Positions 7,641 through 17,505 of a stretch of DNA of 64,000 nucleotides are shown piece by piece (the first letter of the stretch is position 1; each line of letters starts with the position of its first letter). The DNA comes from Fimbriimonadia bacterium (GTDB lineage: Bacteria; Armatimonadota; Fimbriimonadia; Fimbriimonadales; Fimbriimonadaceae), in contig JAUIKO010000001.1 in assembly GCA_030430755.1 (NCBI GenBank), forward strand, positions 350,980-414,979, read 5' to 3'. Below the pieces are notes generated by a model. It saw nothing but the letters and a program-made list of their open reading frames with translations. It was not told the origin of the DNA and made no database searches. The translations under genes and the position numbers were made by a program.

Positions 7641-9713
7641 ATGAAAAAGTATGATGGTAATAAAATTAGAAAGAACCGAGAAGAAGAGTTGCTTTCTATT
7701 TTAAAACAGAATCCAGAAGATAAAAAAGCTAATCTAGAGATGGCTAGAATGTGTTTATTGTCTGAAAGAGAGTTAGAGGCAATTGGCTACTTAGAAAAAG
7801 GTAAAGATGAATCAATAAACCAGTACCAGTGGATAGCTTCTCATCTTGTAGATCATTTTTATTGCCGAAAACTACTTGCTGAAAAATTAAAGTATAAGGA
7901 TATTCATGGAGAAAATGCTCTACAAAAAGCATTGCAAATCACTGGACTTCATCCAAGTAAAAATGCAGGTATTACAGTATCCGCAGCATTAATTGTAAAA
8001 AATGAAGAAAAGCACTTAGCAAGATGCTTAGATCGAATAAAAGATTTTGTAGATGAAATCGTTATTGTAGATACGGGTTCAACAGATAATACTGTAGAAA
8101 TAGCTAAATCATATGGCGCAAAAATAGGATATTACGAATGGAATGACGATTATTCTGCAGCAAGAAATGAAGTTATCAAGCTTGCAAGTTGTCATTGGAT
8201 CTTGTGTTGTGATGCAGATGAAATACTTGACCCTGCATCTATTCCAAAAATACAAGGAGCAATTACACGGCCTCAATTTGGTGCTTTCTCAGCTTTTATT
8301 AAAAGCTATATGCAGAATGAAGAATCAAGAGAAATTTTTACGAGTAAAATCATTAGACTCTTCCGTAATTTTCCAGACATTAAATTTGAAGGCAGAATTC
8401 ACGAACAGATCTTTCCAAGTATAGAAGCTAAGGGATATACCAGTGCTGAAATTCCTGGATTTATTTTTGAGCATTATGGATATCAACCATCTGTAATGGA
8501 AGAGAAGAAAAAATTAGATCGAACATTTAATATTTTATATGCCGAGTTAAGAGATAATCCAGAAGATCCATTTCATTGGTTTAATTTAGCCAATACATTC
8601 GCTGTTAGTGGAGATAATTATAGTTTAACGGAGTGCGCTGAACAAGGATTAAAATTACTTAAGCAAAGAAAGACAACTAGCACCTATAAAGAAGTTTTAC
8701 TCCAATTACTATGTAAAGGATATACCGAAACAGGAAACTATGATGGTTGTCTTGAGGTTGCAGACTACGCATTGAAAAATGGCTATTACAATATTATTTT
8801 TCAGACTGGGATTGCACATATTTATTTCTTGAAAAAGAATTATGAAAAAGCTTTAGAAGAAGTTAATAAAGCTATCGAGATGGAATGGGATTATGATTTA
8901 TGTGGTGATAAATCCATTTTTGAGTATAAGAAGTATATTCTAAAGGGTGATATATTACTCTCTATGAAGAGATATCAAGAAGCGATAGAAACTATTGATA
9001 AAGTACTCACCATAAAACCAGATTTTCATAAAACAAAGATTATGAAAGCGCACTGTTATATTGAGTTGAAAGAGTATAACCATGCTAAGGAAGTGTTAAA
9101 CACCATTCCTAGTAGTAAAGAGTTAAATAAGAATAAATTTACCTTACTCTGCAATTGTTATTTTTCTACACAGAATTTTAAAGAGTATATTCAATATGCG
9201 GAGAAAATTTTTAATTTGCGATCCTATCATCCCACCGAGTTTGCAAAATGGGCTTATGCTAATGAAGTGATGAAACTTCTACCGAATCTGCCACTTGCTG
9301 AAAAAATTTATCAAGAAATTAGTCATACGGATCCAGGGGCATTGATTAATATGTCTAGAATTTATAAAATGCATAAAATGAATAGCGAGGCAATCCAATT
9401 GCTTAACCAGTATGTTGAAAAACATCCATTAGATCAAAATGCATATTTAAATTTAGCGGACAATTATTTTGACAAAAAAGATTTTGCTTCGGCAGCATCT
9501 CAGTATCAAAATGCTTTAAGGATAGATCCCAATAATGCTGCAGCATGGCTCTGTTTAGGCAGTAGTTTTTCTGAGCTTGGAAGTCTTGAGGGAGCAAAAC
9601 TAGGGTTTAGCAAAGCTTTAGAATTAAATCCTGCTCTACATGAAGCAAAAGATATGTTAGATTTAATCATTAAAAAAGAAGAATCAAACCAAAAAGAGAG
9701 TATTGCTCAATAA
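7641..9713 (+). CDS. Family 2 glycosyltransferase fused to tetratricopeptide repeats
   Basis: Residues about 113-290 form a GT-A glycosyltransferase 2 domain: the strand AALIVKNEEKHLARCL, the nucleotide-binding DTGSTDNT (144-151) and the metal-binding DADE (191-194). The order and motifs match the SunS / beta-4-glucosyltransferase-like subgroup. An N-terminal 100 residues contain one repeat-like helical hairpin. From about 290 to the end there is a long run of TPR-type helical pairs, for example NAYLNLADNYFDKKDFASAASQYQNALRIDPN. Such TPR-linked enzymes often glycosylate proteins or surface polymers. The acceptor is not visible. There is no signal peptide, so it is cytosolic. The stop is 6 bases from the 3' end of the SRP RNA on the other strand. 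Confidence 0.85.
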   Translation: MKKYDGNKIRKNREEELLSILKQNPEDKKANLEMARMCLLSERELEAIGYLEKGKDESINQYQWIASHLVDHFYCRKLLAEKLKYKDIHGENALQKALQITGLHPSKNAGITVSAALIVKNEEKHLARCLDRIKDFVDEIVIVDTGSTDNTVEIAKSYGAKIGYYEWNDDYSAARNEVIKLASCHWILCCDADEILDPASIPKIQGAITRPQFGAFSAFIKSYMQNEESREIFTSKIIRLFRNFPDIKFEGRIHEQIFPSIEAKGYTSAEIPGFIFEHYGYQPSVMEEKKKLDRTFNILYAELRDNPEDPFHWFNLANTFAVSGDNYSLTECAEQGLKLLKQRKTTSTYKEVLLQLLCKGYTETGNYDGCLEVADYALKNGYYNIIFQTGIAHIYFLKKNYEKALEEVNKAIEMEWDYDLCGDKSIFEYKKYILKGDILLSMKRYQEAIETIDKVLTIKPDFHKTKIMKAHCYIELKEYNHAKEVLNTIPSSKELNKNKFTLLCNCYFSTQNFKEYIQYAEKIFNLRSYHPTEFAKWAYANEVMKLLPNLPLAEKIYQEISHTDPGALINMSRIYKMHKMNSEAIQLLNQYVEKHPLDQNAYLNLADNYFDKKDFASAASQYQNALRIDPNNAAAWLCLGSSFSELGSLEGAKLGFSKALELNPALHEAKDMLDLIIKKEESNQKESIAQ

Positions 9714-9719
9714 ATTTGT

Positions 9720-9822
9720 TAGGTGTTGGGAGTGATATGTCGCATTTAGGTACTACTTACCGCTGCTACCTTCCGGTCCTGACGGGGTTTATAGCCCTTA
9801 AACCGCATTGCTCCCAACACCT
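9720..9822 (-). ncRNA. ffs: Signal recognition particle RNA, small bacterial type
   Basis: Read on the minus strand the region contains GTCAGGACCGGAAGGTAGCA, the universally conserved SRP RNA domain IV with its GGAA tetraloop and the Ffh-binding internal loops. The ends pair as one long helix: TAGGTGTTGGGAG (9720-9732) against CTCCCAACACCTA (9811-9823). The length of about 100 nucleotides fits the 4.5S type without an Alu domain. The RNA forms the SRP with Ffh and targets membrane proteins to SecYEG. The 5' end is inferred from the -10 box; the 3' end is uncertain by a few bases. Confidence 0.95.
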
Positions 9823-9825
9823 AAT

Positions 9826-9834
9826 ATTATAGCA
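9826..9834 (-). promoter_or_regulatory. Extended -10 promoter element of the SRP RNA gene
   Basis: The minus strand reads TGCTATAAT, an extended -10 (TGn plus consensus TATAAT), placed so that transcription starts at about 9820-9822, exactly at the first base-paired residue of the RNA. No clear -35 box is seen, which is usual with a TGn extension. Confidence 0.65.
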
Positions 9835-9874
9835 TATTCGGCAAAATCCTTATTAAAATCTAAGGGTTTTTGAT

Positions 9875-10921
9875 CTAGTTGCGAAAAATGAACATTGCAA
9901 TTTCTGTTTGATACAATATATAGAAGATAGTAGCACTGCCAAGACAAGCACCATATGGAATATGATGACTGTTTTCAGATTGATCGATTGAAAGATGAGG
10001 CTGAGCATACTCCTCTGAATTTGGTTGAAAGATAAAATCTTTAAGATATAACCAGAGATCTACATAAAATACAAAGCAAAAAAGATCTTGTATAAAATGA
10101 ATACAGCGATCTTTTAAGACAAACTTCTCAATATTTGCTATGTGATGAGATGTTTCACCCCTCCCTTCCCTATCAATTGGTTTATTGAACCTCACACGTT
10201 TTATGATTGCCAAGATTATACCAAAAAAATTTGCTAGATTAATTATGATTAGTAAAGAAAAGAGCAAGGCTTCTCCTGATAGTAATTCATGAACGAACAT
10301 GACAACAGATAAACTTCGTATCAGTTTTATATCCCCATATCCAAGAGCATCTTTTTGAAAAAGTAATATACCTATAAACCCCATAAACCCTATACCTAGC
10401 ACCGAACCTGTTGAAACTTTCATCAAATAGAACAGATCTTCTACAGTATGAAATGAGGTGATAAAATAAACAGCAGATATAAAGAGCAATAAATAATTAT
10501 ATCGATCTGGAATAATGAAATATGTAAAATCTATGGTGATTATTGCAATCAAGATAAATATAGTAAAAGCATAATAAAGTGCTTCCTGTTGTTCAAAAGA
10601 ATGGTTCAAAAATTTATATGTAACAAGAGAGCTTATCGTAGCTGATAAAAATTCAATGAGAGGATAGCGCGGATTAATTTTTTTATGGCAACATTTAGAA
10701 TTCCCTTTATAAATAAAATAATTCAGGATAGGTATCAGACTTATTGTAGATAATGTTTCTCTGCAATAATCACAGTAGCTTCTATAGGGGAAAAAAAAAG
10801 TTTCATTCTGGATATATCTTTCTGTTATTAAGTTAATAAAACTACCGATGCATGACCCGATTAAAAAAGCTAGGGTGATCCATACGAAGTGTCCTGCAAA
10901 AATATCGGCCATGAAGCTCAT
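9875..10921 (-). CDS. pilD: Prepilin peptidase (type IV leader peptidase), divergent
   Basis: This inner-membrane aspartyl protease cleaves and usually N-methylates type IV prepilins. The chain has many membrane helices. An N-terminal Cys-rich region (CDYCRE, then KCCHKKINPRYPLIEF) resembles the zinc and methylase motif. The first catalytic Asp lies in the helix ending IDFTYFIIPDR and the second in GYGDIKL. Two features are odd. The second Cys pair is adjacent (CC) rather than CxxC. About 90 mostly polar residues separate GYGDIKL from the final IPYGACLG helix. The frame is open from an ATG at 10954 that overlaps pilC by 29 bases. I prefer the ATG at 10921 (MSFMADIF), just after the pilC stop, with GGGA upstream. 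It is co-transcribed with pilC. Confidence 0.8.
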   Translation of the reverse strand: MSFMADIFAGHFVWITLAFLIGSCIGSFINLITERYIQNETFFFPYRSYCDYCRETLSTISLIPILNYFIYKGNSKCCHKKINPRYPLIEFLSATISSLVTYKFLNHSFEQQEALYYAFTIFILIAIITIDFTYFIIPDRYNYLLLFISAVYFITSFHTVEDLFYLMKVSTGSVLGIGFMGFIGILLFQKDALGYGDIKLIRSLSVVMFVHELLSGEALLFSLLIIINLANFFGIILAIIKRVRFNKPIDREGRGETSHHIANIEKFVLKDRCIHFIQDLFCFVFYVDLWLYLKDFIFQPNSEEYAQPHLSIDQSENSHHIPYGACLGSATIFYILYQTEIAMFIFRN

Positions 10922-10925
10922 CTTG

Positions 10926-12149
10926 TTATCCCATAGCTCCTTCGGATAATCCATTCATTACTTGCAATGAAGGTGTAAACATAGCGATAACAATAAAGCC
11001 AACAATGAAAGCTAGAAATAATATAAGGATAGGTTCTAAGGCAGATGTTAAAGATGCTAAAGCGGTATCTACTTCATCATCATAAAAATCTGCGACTTTT
11101 TTTAGCATGAAATCTAAAGATCCAGACTCTTCTCCAACTAGTATCATATGAACGAGAATGGGTGGGAAATATTCAGAATCTTCTATCGTGGATGATAAAG
11201 ACTCACCGGACATAATTCTTTTTCTCGAATCTAGAATAGTTTTAGAAAGGTGTGTATTATTTACCGTTCCAGCAACAGTCTCCATTGCTTGTAATATAGG
11301 CACCCCTGCTCCAAGTAAGGTACTTAGAGTTCGGCTGTACCTTGCTAAAATGACTTTTAATGTTAAATTTCCAAATACGGGTAACTTTAGTTTTAAATAA
11401 TCTAATGTGCTTTTACCAGAACGGGTTTTCTTCCATTTATTGTAAATGATTGCAAGCCCAAATAAACTGATAATGATGGAAACCCAGTGATTATTAATTA
11501 TATCAGAAAGATTAATGATAAACTGTGTTGTTTTAGGAAACTGGCTATGTTCCATATTCATATTATCAAAGAGCTCAACAAATTTAGGGACAACATAACT
11601 TACCAAGAAAATAACAACTCCTATGGATGCAGATAAGACAATCATAGGATAAGTCATCGAAGATTTTACTTTTCTTCTAAGATGAATCTCTTTTTCTAAA
11701 AATTCTGAAAGGCTAGCTAATACTTTATCTAAAACTCCTCCAACTTCCCCTGCACGAATAAGGCCTACGAATAATGGATTAAATACATTTGGAAAAAGTT
11801 GCATAGTATTCGATAAGCTTTCACCTTCTTCAACTTTTTTTTTCATATCCTGAATAATCAGCGCAAACTTTTTATCGCTAACTTGTTTTGCTAAAATATC
11901 AAGTGCTTTCACTAAAGGAACACCTGCATCTAGCATCGTAGAAAATTGTCTGCAGAATACCGATACATCTTGCATCTTCACTTTTGAATCTAAGTGTCTT
12001 TTACTCCGTTTATCAAAAAGCTGAATTTCGACGGGGTTAATTCCCTTTTTTTTCAAAATCAAAGTTAGCTCATGCTTATTAGGAGCGTGGACTTTATCTT
12101 CTAATAATGTTCCATGAATATCGCGGTAACTATATGTGTAAATAGGCAT
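10926..12149 (-). CDS. pilC: Type IV pilus / type II secretion inner-membrane platform protein PilC (GspF family)
   Basis: PilC/GspF is the polytopic platform that couples the cytoplasmic assembly ATPase to the growing pilus. The 407 residues have the duplicated T2SSF domain. The first copy (about 75-195) contains FCRQFSTMLDAGVPLVKALDILA and FPNVFNPLFVGLIRAGEVGGVLDKVL. The second (about 275-400) contains RYSRTLSTLLGAGVPILQAMETVAGT and FPPILVHMILVGEESGSLDFML. Three hydrophobic helices are visible. The short N-terminal domain (IYTYSYRDIHG) matches the family start. It is the first gene of a pair with the prepilin peptidase. No pilB or pilT is present in the window. Confidence 0.93.
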   Translation of the reverse strand: MPIYTYSYRDIHGTLLEDKVHAPNKHELTLILKKKGINPVEIQLFDKRSKRHLDSKVKMQDVSVFCRQFSTMLDAGVPLVKALDILAKQVSDKKFALIIQDMKKKVEEGESLSNTMQLFPNVFNPLFVGLIRAGEVGGVLDKVLASLSEFLEKEIHLRRKVKSSMTYPMIVLSASIGVVIFLVSYVVPKFVELFDNMNMEHSQFPKTTQFIINLSDIINNHWVSIIISLFGLAIIYNKWKKTRSGKSTLDYLKLKLPVFGNLTLKVILARYSRTLSTLLGAGVPILQAMETVAGTVNNTHLSKTILDSRKRIMSGESLSSTIEDSEYFPPILVHMILVGEESGSLDFMLKKVADFYDDEVDTALASLTSALEPILILFLAFIVGFIVIAMFTPSLQVMNGLSEGAMG

Positions 12150-12284
12150 TACTACTAGTATTATGGAATATCTAAATATTCTTTATCTAGTAAGAGTAAG
12201 CTTTCATGTAAATGGATTCTTTTACATTCCTCTTATTCGATTCTATTGAATATGATAGTATTAATATATAGCGAGGGTTTCAAT

Positions 12285-15200
12285 TTGAAGTTAAAAAGCA
12301 TCCGTATTTACGGTTTTAAAAGTTTTGCAGAGAAGGTTGATTTAAATATATCAGGAAATATTATAGCTGTCATTGGACCAAACGGATGCGGAAAATCAAA
12401 TATAGTAGATGCATTATTATGGTGTATTGGTGAACAAAACCCACGTAATTTAAGAGCTCAAAACTCAGAAGAGTTTATATTTAACGGTAGTAAAGCGCGA
12501 AAGCCACTCGGTTATGCAGAAGTGTCGGTCCATTTCGAAATGGATGAAGATCATACTTCTCCGCATGGTAAAGATCTTTTGATTACCCGAAGAATCAAAA
12601 GATCTGGTGAATCGAGTTATATGATAAATAAAAAAAATTGTAGATTAAAAGACATCATAGATATTCTTGCCGATTCTGGTCTTGGGAAGTCAGGTTATGC
12701 AGTTGTTGGTCAAAAAGAGATTGATTCTGCACTTACTGCATCACCTTATGATCGCAGGATTTGGATTGATGAAGCTGCAGGTATTCAAAAGTATAAAAAC
12801 CGTAGAGATGAATCGAAGAAAAAGTTAGAGAGTGTTGATGAGCATCTCTTGAGAATCGAGGATATCCTTTCGGAATTATCGATGCAATACGAACCATTAC
12901 GCGAAGAATCAGAAAAAGCCAAGCAGTTTTTAATTGTCAAAGAAGAGCATGATCGATTAGAAAAATCTTTTCTTATTCATCAATATCAACATCTAGCTCA
13001 GCAAAATCTTGAAAATTGCGATAGCTTGGCAGAGAGTAAAAAGGTTCTTGCTGAGCAGCAATGTTTACTTGAACAAAAAGAGAATTCTTTAGAAAAAATA
13101 GAGACAGAATATGAGGATATCACTCATAAGATAACCGAAATGGAGTCGGCTCTTCATGCAAAACATATTTTTCAAGCAGAAATCAAGAGTAAAGTCAAAG
13201 TTATCGAAGAGCAGATTTTGTCTGAGAATAAATTCTTATCCCAATTAGGAGACGAGACAAAACGGGTTCTTCAAGATGAAGAGCATTATCAAAATGAAAG
13301 ATCAGATCTAATAGCAAGTCGAGAGAAATATTTGATTAAAAAGAATAATCTTAAAAATGAAATAGATCTCTTTATTCCATTGCTAGATAAAAAGAACTCA
13401 GAAAAAAAGGATTTAGAAAAACGTATTTTTGATATAAAATCATCTTATCAGAAATACCTTAAAGAGCTAGCTATCTATGAACAGTCTCAACTTCGATCTT
13501 TAGAAATTGAAAAAGAGATAGAAGACATATTAAGTAAATTGCCTGAATTACAACAGCAGAAAAAGGATTTGTTATCTGAACTGACTCAATATAAAACAGA
13601 ACTTCATCATTTAACAGAAAAATATAACAATGATAAAAAGAAGATTATGGACTTAAAAGAAACTCAAAAAAGAATGTTTACTCAGAAGCAAGAGTTGAGT
13701 ATTCTTAAAAGCTCATTAAGTGCAAAGTCCAATGGACTCTATGCTACTCTTCAAGCATATGAGGGCTTTTCTTACGGCACTAAATCTATTATGGAAGCTG
13801 TAAAAAAGAATCAGTTAAGAAATATTTTTCAACCAGTCATTCAATCTATTCAAACGGAACAGAAATATGCTTTTGCTATAGAGGTTGCTCTGGGAGGATC
13901 TGCAAACGATTTGATTGTTCCATCAGAATTAGAGGCTAAAGAAGGGATTGAATACTTAAAGTGTAGTAAATCTGGCCGGGCAACTTTTCAGCCAATTTCG
14001 TATATGAAGCCATTTTCTCCATCTCCGGATAGAAATACTATGTTGCAATGTAATGGAGTAATCGGGTGGGCGAATGAAATCGTTTCATTTTCTGATTACG
14101 TAGCTCCAGTCATCCATAATCTACTAGGCAGAGTGCTCATTGTAGATAGGATGGATCATGCTTTCAAGATAGCTAAATCTCCGCTTTGGAATAAAATCAT
14201 TACATTAGAAGGAGAACTTATTCATAGTAGTGGTGCTGTTACAGGTGGTAATCATCAAAAAACCTCTTCTGGAATTCTTCAAAGAAGAATGGAGTTGAAA
14301 AATATTGAGAAAAGGATTCAGCAGATCGAGGATGATATAGTGTTGAATCAAAAAAAACTAGATGATCATCAAAAAGAGATATTATCACTGGATGAAAAAA
14401 TTGAAGAATACTCTAATTCTATAAATGCTCAAGAAACGTTAATATATAAGAGAGAAAATGTTATCGAAAAAATGAATGATCAAATAATACAAGTTGATCA
14501 TAAAAAACAAAAGCTGGAACAATCTCTCATCAATAATAACACACCTGAACCCGATATTATCGAAGAAGCGGATATTCAAAAGATAGAGCATGCTTTGTCA
14601 CAAGTCCATGAGGATCTTATGGAAATTAAAACTAATAAGCAGATAAAAGAAGATCAGCAAAAGCAACTTACACATAAATTAGATGAAATTTCTACTAAAA
14701 TTCTGGCCATTGAGAAAAAAAATGAAAATATAAAGAAGCAGCTAGAAATTAATTTACAAAAATCTCATACCGCTAAAGAACGTCTTTCATTTTTGAGATC
14801 TGAAAAAGATCTTGCAGGCAAAGAGCTTTATCAGGGGATAGATCAAAATGATACTGTTCAGAAAGATCTAGAACTGTTAGAAATAGATAAAAAAGCATTA
14901 AAAGAAAACATCCTTCATCATAAAAATGATTATAAAAAGCTTCAAGCTGAAATCAAAACAGAATCTGATCAAGTATATAAGTTAGAGATTGCAGGTAATA
15001 AGTTATCGGTTAAATTGTCAAATTTAATAGCTTCTTTAGATGAGCTCTACTCTATCAAGGAAGAGGATATCTCAGCTCAAAACCATCTTGTTAGTTATGA
15101 AGCATCATTCCCATCTCGGATCCAAGCATTAAAGAAAGAACTTAAGAATTTTGGTCAAATTAATTTAGCAGCTATAGAAAGTTATGAGAAATTAGCTAGT

Positions 15201-15779
15201 AGGTATGAACTTCTTTCTGTTGAACATAAAGATATTCTCGAATCAAAAGAAGAACTTTTAAAAGCTATTAAAGAGCTCGATTCTCTGACAAAAGAACAGT
15301 TTTTGACTACTTTCATGAAAGTCCGAGAAGAGTTTAAAAATACGTTTCTTAAAATATTCCAAGATGGTCATGCCGATTTAATTTTAACAGATCCAGAAAA
15401 GCTGCTCAACACAGGAATACAAGTAGAAATAACTTTACCTGGCAAGAAAAAACAACGCTTGGAATTATTGAGTGGCGGTGAGCGTTCATTATGTGCGTGT
15501 GCACTTCTTTTTGCTTTATTGAAAGTAAATCCTACTCCGATTGTTGTGCTTGATGAAATTGATGCGCCCTTGGATGGTAGAAATGTAGAAAAATTTGTAG
15601 ATATTCTATCTGAGCATGCTCATGAAACTCAATTTATGTTAATTACGCATAATCCTATTACCATTGAATCTGCAACTACCTGGATTGGTGTAACGATGCA
15701 AGAGCCAGGTGTAACTTCCATCGTTCCTTATCAACCGGATAAAAATATTCCCTCATCAAATCATGCTTTCGCACGCTAA
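12285..15779 (+). CDS. smc: Chromosome segregation ATPase SMC
   Basis: SMC is a coiled-coil ATPase that compacts and separates sister chromosomes with ScpA and ScpB. From the TTG at 12285 the protein is 1164 residues, the standard size. Residues 1-15 are MKLKSIRIYGFKSFA, Walker A GPNGCGKS is at 31-38, and SGYAVVGQKEIDSAL is the usual Q-loop-following segment. Two long coiled coils flank a hinge at about 485-640 (residues such as GSANDLIVPSE and GEL-HSSGAVTGG). The C-terminal half has the LSGGERSLCACALLFAL signature and VVLDEIDAPLD Walker B. The frame is open 13 codons further upstream, to an ATG at 12246. TTG is preferred because GAGG lies seven bases before it and the family begins here. The gene is divergent from pilC; no scpA or scpB is nearby. 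Confidence 0.95.
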   Translation: MKLKSIRIYGFKSFAEKVDLNISGNIIAVIGPNGCGKSNIVDALLWCIGEQNPRNLRAQNSEEFIFNGSKARKPLGYAEVSVHFEMDEDHTSPHGKDLLITRRIKRSGESSYMINKKNCRLKDIIDILADSGLGKSGYAVVGQKEIDSALTASPYDRRIWIDEAAGIQKYKNRRDESKKKLESVDEHLLRIEDILSELSMQYEPLREESEKAKQFLIVKEEHDRLEKSFLIHQYQHLAQQNLENCDSLAESKKVLAEQQCLLEQKENSLEKIETEYEDITHKITEMESALHAKHIFQAEIKSKVKVIEEQILSENKFLSQLGDETKRVLQDEEHYQNERSDLIASREKYLIKKNNLKNEIDLFIPLLDKKNSEKKDLEKRIFDIKSSYQKYLKELAIYEQSQLRSLEIEKEIEDILSKLPELQQQKKDLLSELTQYKTELHHLTEKYNNDKKKIMDLKETQKRMFTQKQELSILKSSLSAKSNGLYATLQAYEGFSYGTKSIMEAVKKNQLRNIFQPVIQSIQTEQKYAFAIEVALGGSANDLIVPSELEAKEGIEYLKCSKSGRATFQPISYMKPFSPSPDRNTMLQCNGVIGWANEIVSFSDYVAPVIHNLLGRVLIVDRMDHAFKIAKSPLWNKIITLEGELIHSSGAVTGGNHQKTSSGILQRRMELKNIEKRIQQIEDDIVLNQKKLDDHQKEILSLDEKIEEYSNSINAQETLIYKRENVIEKMNDQIIQVDHKKQKLEQSLINNNTPEPDIIEEADIQKIEHALSQVHEDLMEIKTNKQIKEDQQKQLTHKLDEISTKILAIEKKNENIKKQLEINLQKSHTAKERLSFLRSEKDLAGKELYQGIDQNDTVQKDLELLEIDKKALKENILHHKNDYKKLQAEIKTESDQVYKLEIAGNKLSVKLSNLIASLDELYSIKEEDISAQNHLVSYEASFPSRIQALKKELKNFGQINLAAIESYEKLASRYELLSVEHKDILESKEELLKAIKELDSLTKEQFLTTFMKVREEFKNTFLKIFQDGHADLILTDPEKLLNTGIQVEITLPGKKKQRLELLSGGERSLCACALLFALLKVNPTPIVVLDEIDAPLDGRNVEKFVDILSEHAHETQFMLITHNPITIESATTWIGVTMQEPGVTSIVPYQPDKNIPSSNHAFAR

Positions 15780-15854
15780 AACATACATCAGATAATAAAC
15801 AGTATTCATCTGAATAAAATACTATTTTTATTGAAGAGTAAAAAAAGTATTGAA

Positions 15855-17462
15855 CTACATGAGTGAAACTTGTCGAAATCTAGATCCTTGATGAATTTTA
15901 TTCAAATATTGCAAAGAAAATAACTCTATTTTATGGGGTAACCATGATATTTCGTTATAATCATTCTGGTTGTAATTTGCATGAAGGAATTCTTTGTTAT
16001 TTAAGATGGTTTTTGACAATAAGTCCGGAGATAAGTCCATCGAAATATTCTTGAGATATTGAATAGTAGGTACGATATCATGATCTGGTGAAAGGTGTGT
16101 TATTTTTTCTTTGAGAAATGTTGCTATTCGTTGCATCTGTTTTTTTATATTATTTTCATCTGTTAAATGACTTCTGTGCTTTGCGATATATTCAGCAGAA
16201 GTCTTCGAACAACTCTTATTTATGATATAAAAGATAGGTTTAGATAAATGTTCATTCCATATAATTCTATTAAGATGAGGATTAATCGCTATAGATCTTC
16301 CCTCTTTATCTTTAAATAATTCGGGTGTTGAATCATCTTGATAAAAATTCAGATCCACTGGATGAGATATTCCACGTGGATGCCCTTCACCGGTTTCCCA
16401 TTGCTGAAGTTGAAGAGTAATACATGCTCGAGTGGGCATGCATTCCATATTATTTTCAGTAAAGAAGATCTTACCCATGTCTTTAATATAAAATTTAGAC
16501 GAAAGATATGATTCATCAGGTGTAAAACTAATTCTAATATTATCTTCTGAGTAAATGATAGAAGCATTTAAATGATGTGATTCTTTCTCTTGATTCAATC
16601 GATTTAATAACAAATCGATAGGTTCATATTTGTGAACTTGCATGAGAGTTCCATTTATATCTAGAAAACCATCTTGATCACACAAGCTGAATTCAGAATG
16701 AGGTATGAAATAACTTTCAGTATCATTACCAGATCTAAAGTGGAGTCTACACCCTGTTTCCTTTTGAATCTCAACAGATACAGAGAGATTTGTTACTTCT
16801 GAGATACTATTCAATCGGTTAATATATCCACCTAAAGTGTCAGATTTTAATATTGGAACAGAAAAGTTATGTGTTTTGATATGATGTTCACCTGGAAAAA
16901 GTTCGGAGTAAGCCATATATGGACTACTGATTTTTTTGTGATCTTCAAAATTAACTTCTTTTAAGTAAACCGTCGATTTTATCTCTTTACTTAACTCACT
17001 CGGTAATCTCTTGATTTCAATGTTGTTAAAAAGATCATGGTGAAGAGTAATTACTTCTAAATCTTCGTAAGAAGATAGACTCTGATTAGGTTCAGATATC
17101 CATTTTTGACATTTTTGATATAAATCGGCATATGTATCGAGGATGATAGCATCTGAATAGAAGTGACTATCTTGATACGAACTTGCCTGAGACTGGTGAT
17201 TATGTATTTTTTGTAAGTGATTCAATAAATATTCTGTATCATAGCGTAATGACTTATGCGTTGTGATGCTATTTTGCAGTATAGAATTAGAGGCATGCTC
17301 TGTAATAATTTTCAAATTTAAAATAGGATTATCTTGTACCGGAGAATAAACAGCTGACCGGTTAGATTTAGACTTTGCTAACTTTAAATTATTTGGAGTA
17401 GATGAAACCTCTAGTTGATGATGGTGGACACGGTTGGTAGGTTGTATGTTATTAGCATCCAT
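15855..17462 (-). CDS. Protein of unknown function with two IN-motif-like segments, possibly flagellar hook/filament related
   Basis: The 535-residue chain lacks a signal peptide and membrane helices and is rich in His, Ser, Asn and Lys. I do not recognise it as a whole. Two segments resemble the flagellin hook IN motif (INGT...dL...IN...A...r..l.s). One runs from SDTLGGYINRLNSISEVTNL to CRLHFRSG (about residues 207-245). The second is LDINGTLMQVHKYEPIDLLL followed by NRLNQ and NIRISF (about 262-305). That motif occurs in flagellins, FlgL and FliD, but the conserved flagellin ends (LSSGLRINSA-type) are missing. It lies between smc (convergent) and the end of the nuo operon (same strand, 43 bases). 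A divergent hook-associated protein is a hypothesis only. Confidence 0.5.
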   Translation of the reverse strand: MDANNIQPTNRVHHHQLEVSSTPNNLKLAKSKSNRSAVYSPVQDNPILNLKIITEHASNSILQNSITTHKSLRYDTEYLLNHLQKIHNHQSQASSYQDSHFYSDAIILDTYADLYQKCQKWISEPNQSLSSYEDLEVITLHHDLFNNIEIKRLPSELSKEIKSTVYLKEVNFEDHKKISSPYMAYSELFPGEHHIKTHNFSVPILKSDTLGGYINRLNSISEVTNLSVSVEIQKETGCRLHFRSGNDTESYFIPHSEFSLCDQDGFLDINGTLMQVHKYEPIDLLLNRLNQEKESHHLNASIIYSEDNIRISFTPDESYLSSKFYIKDMGKIFFTENNMECMPTRACITLQLQQWETGEGHPRGISHPVDLNFYQDDSTPELFKDKEGRSIAINPHLNRIIWNEHLSKPIFYIINKSCSKTSAEYIAKHRSHLTDENNIKKQMQRIATFLKEKITHLSPDHDIVPTIQYLKNISMDLSPDLLSKTILNNKEFLHANYNQNDYNEISWLPHKIELFSLQYLNKIHQGSRFRQVSLM

Positions 17463-17505
17463 ATGTACCTATATTATTCGCGATATGGATGCTAGAAAAC
17501 TAGTT

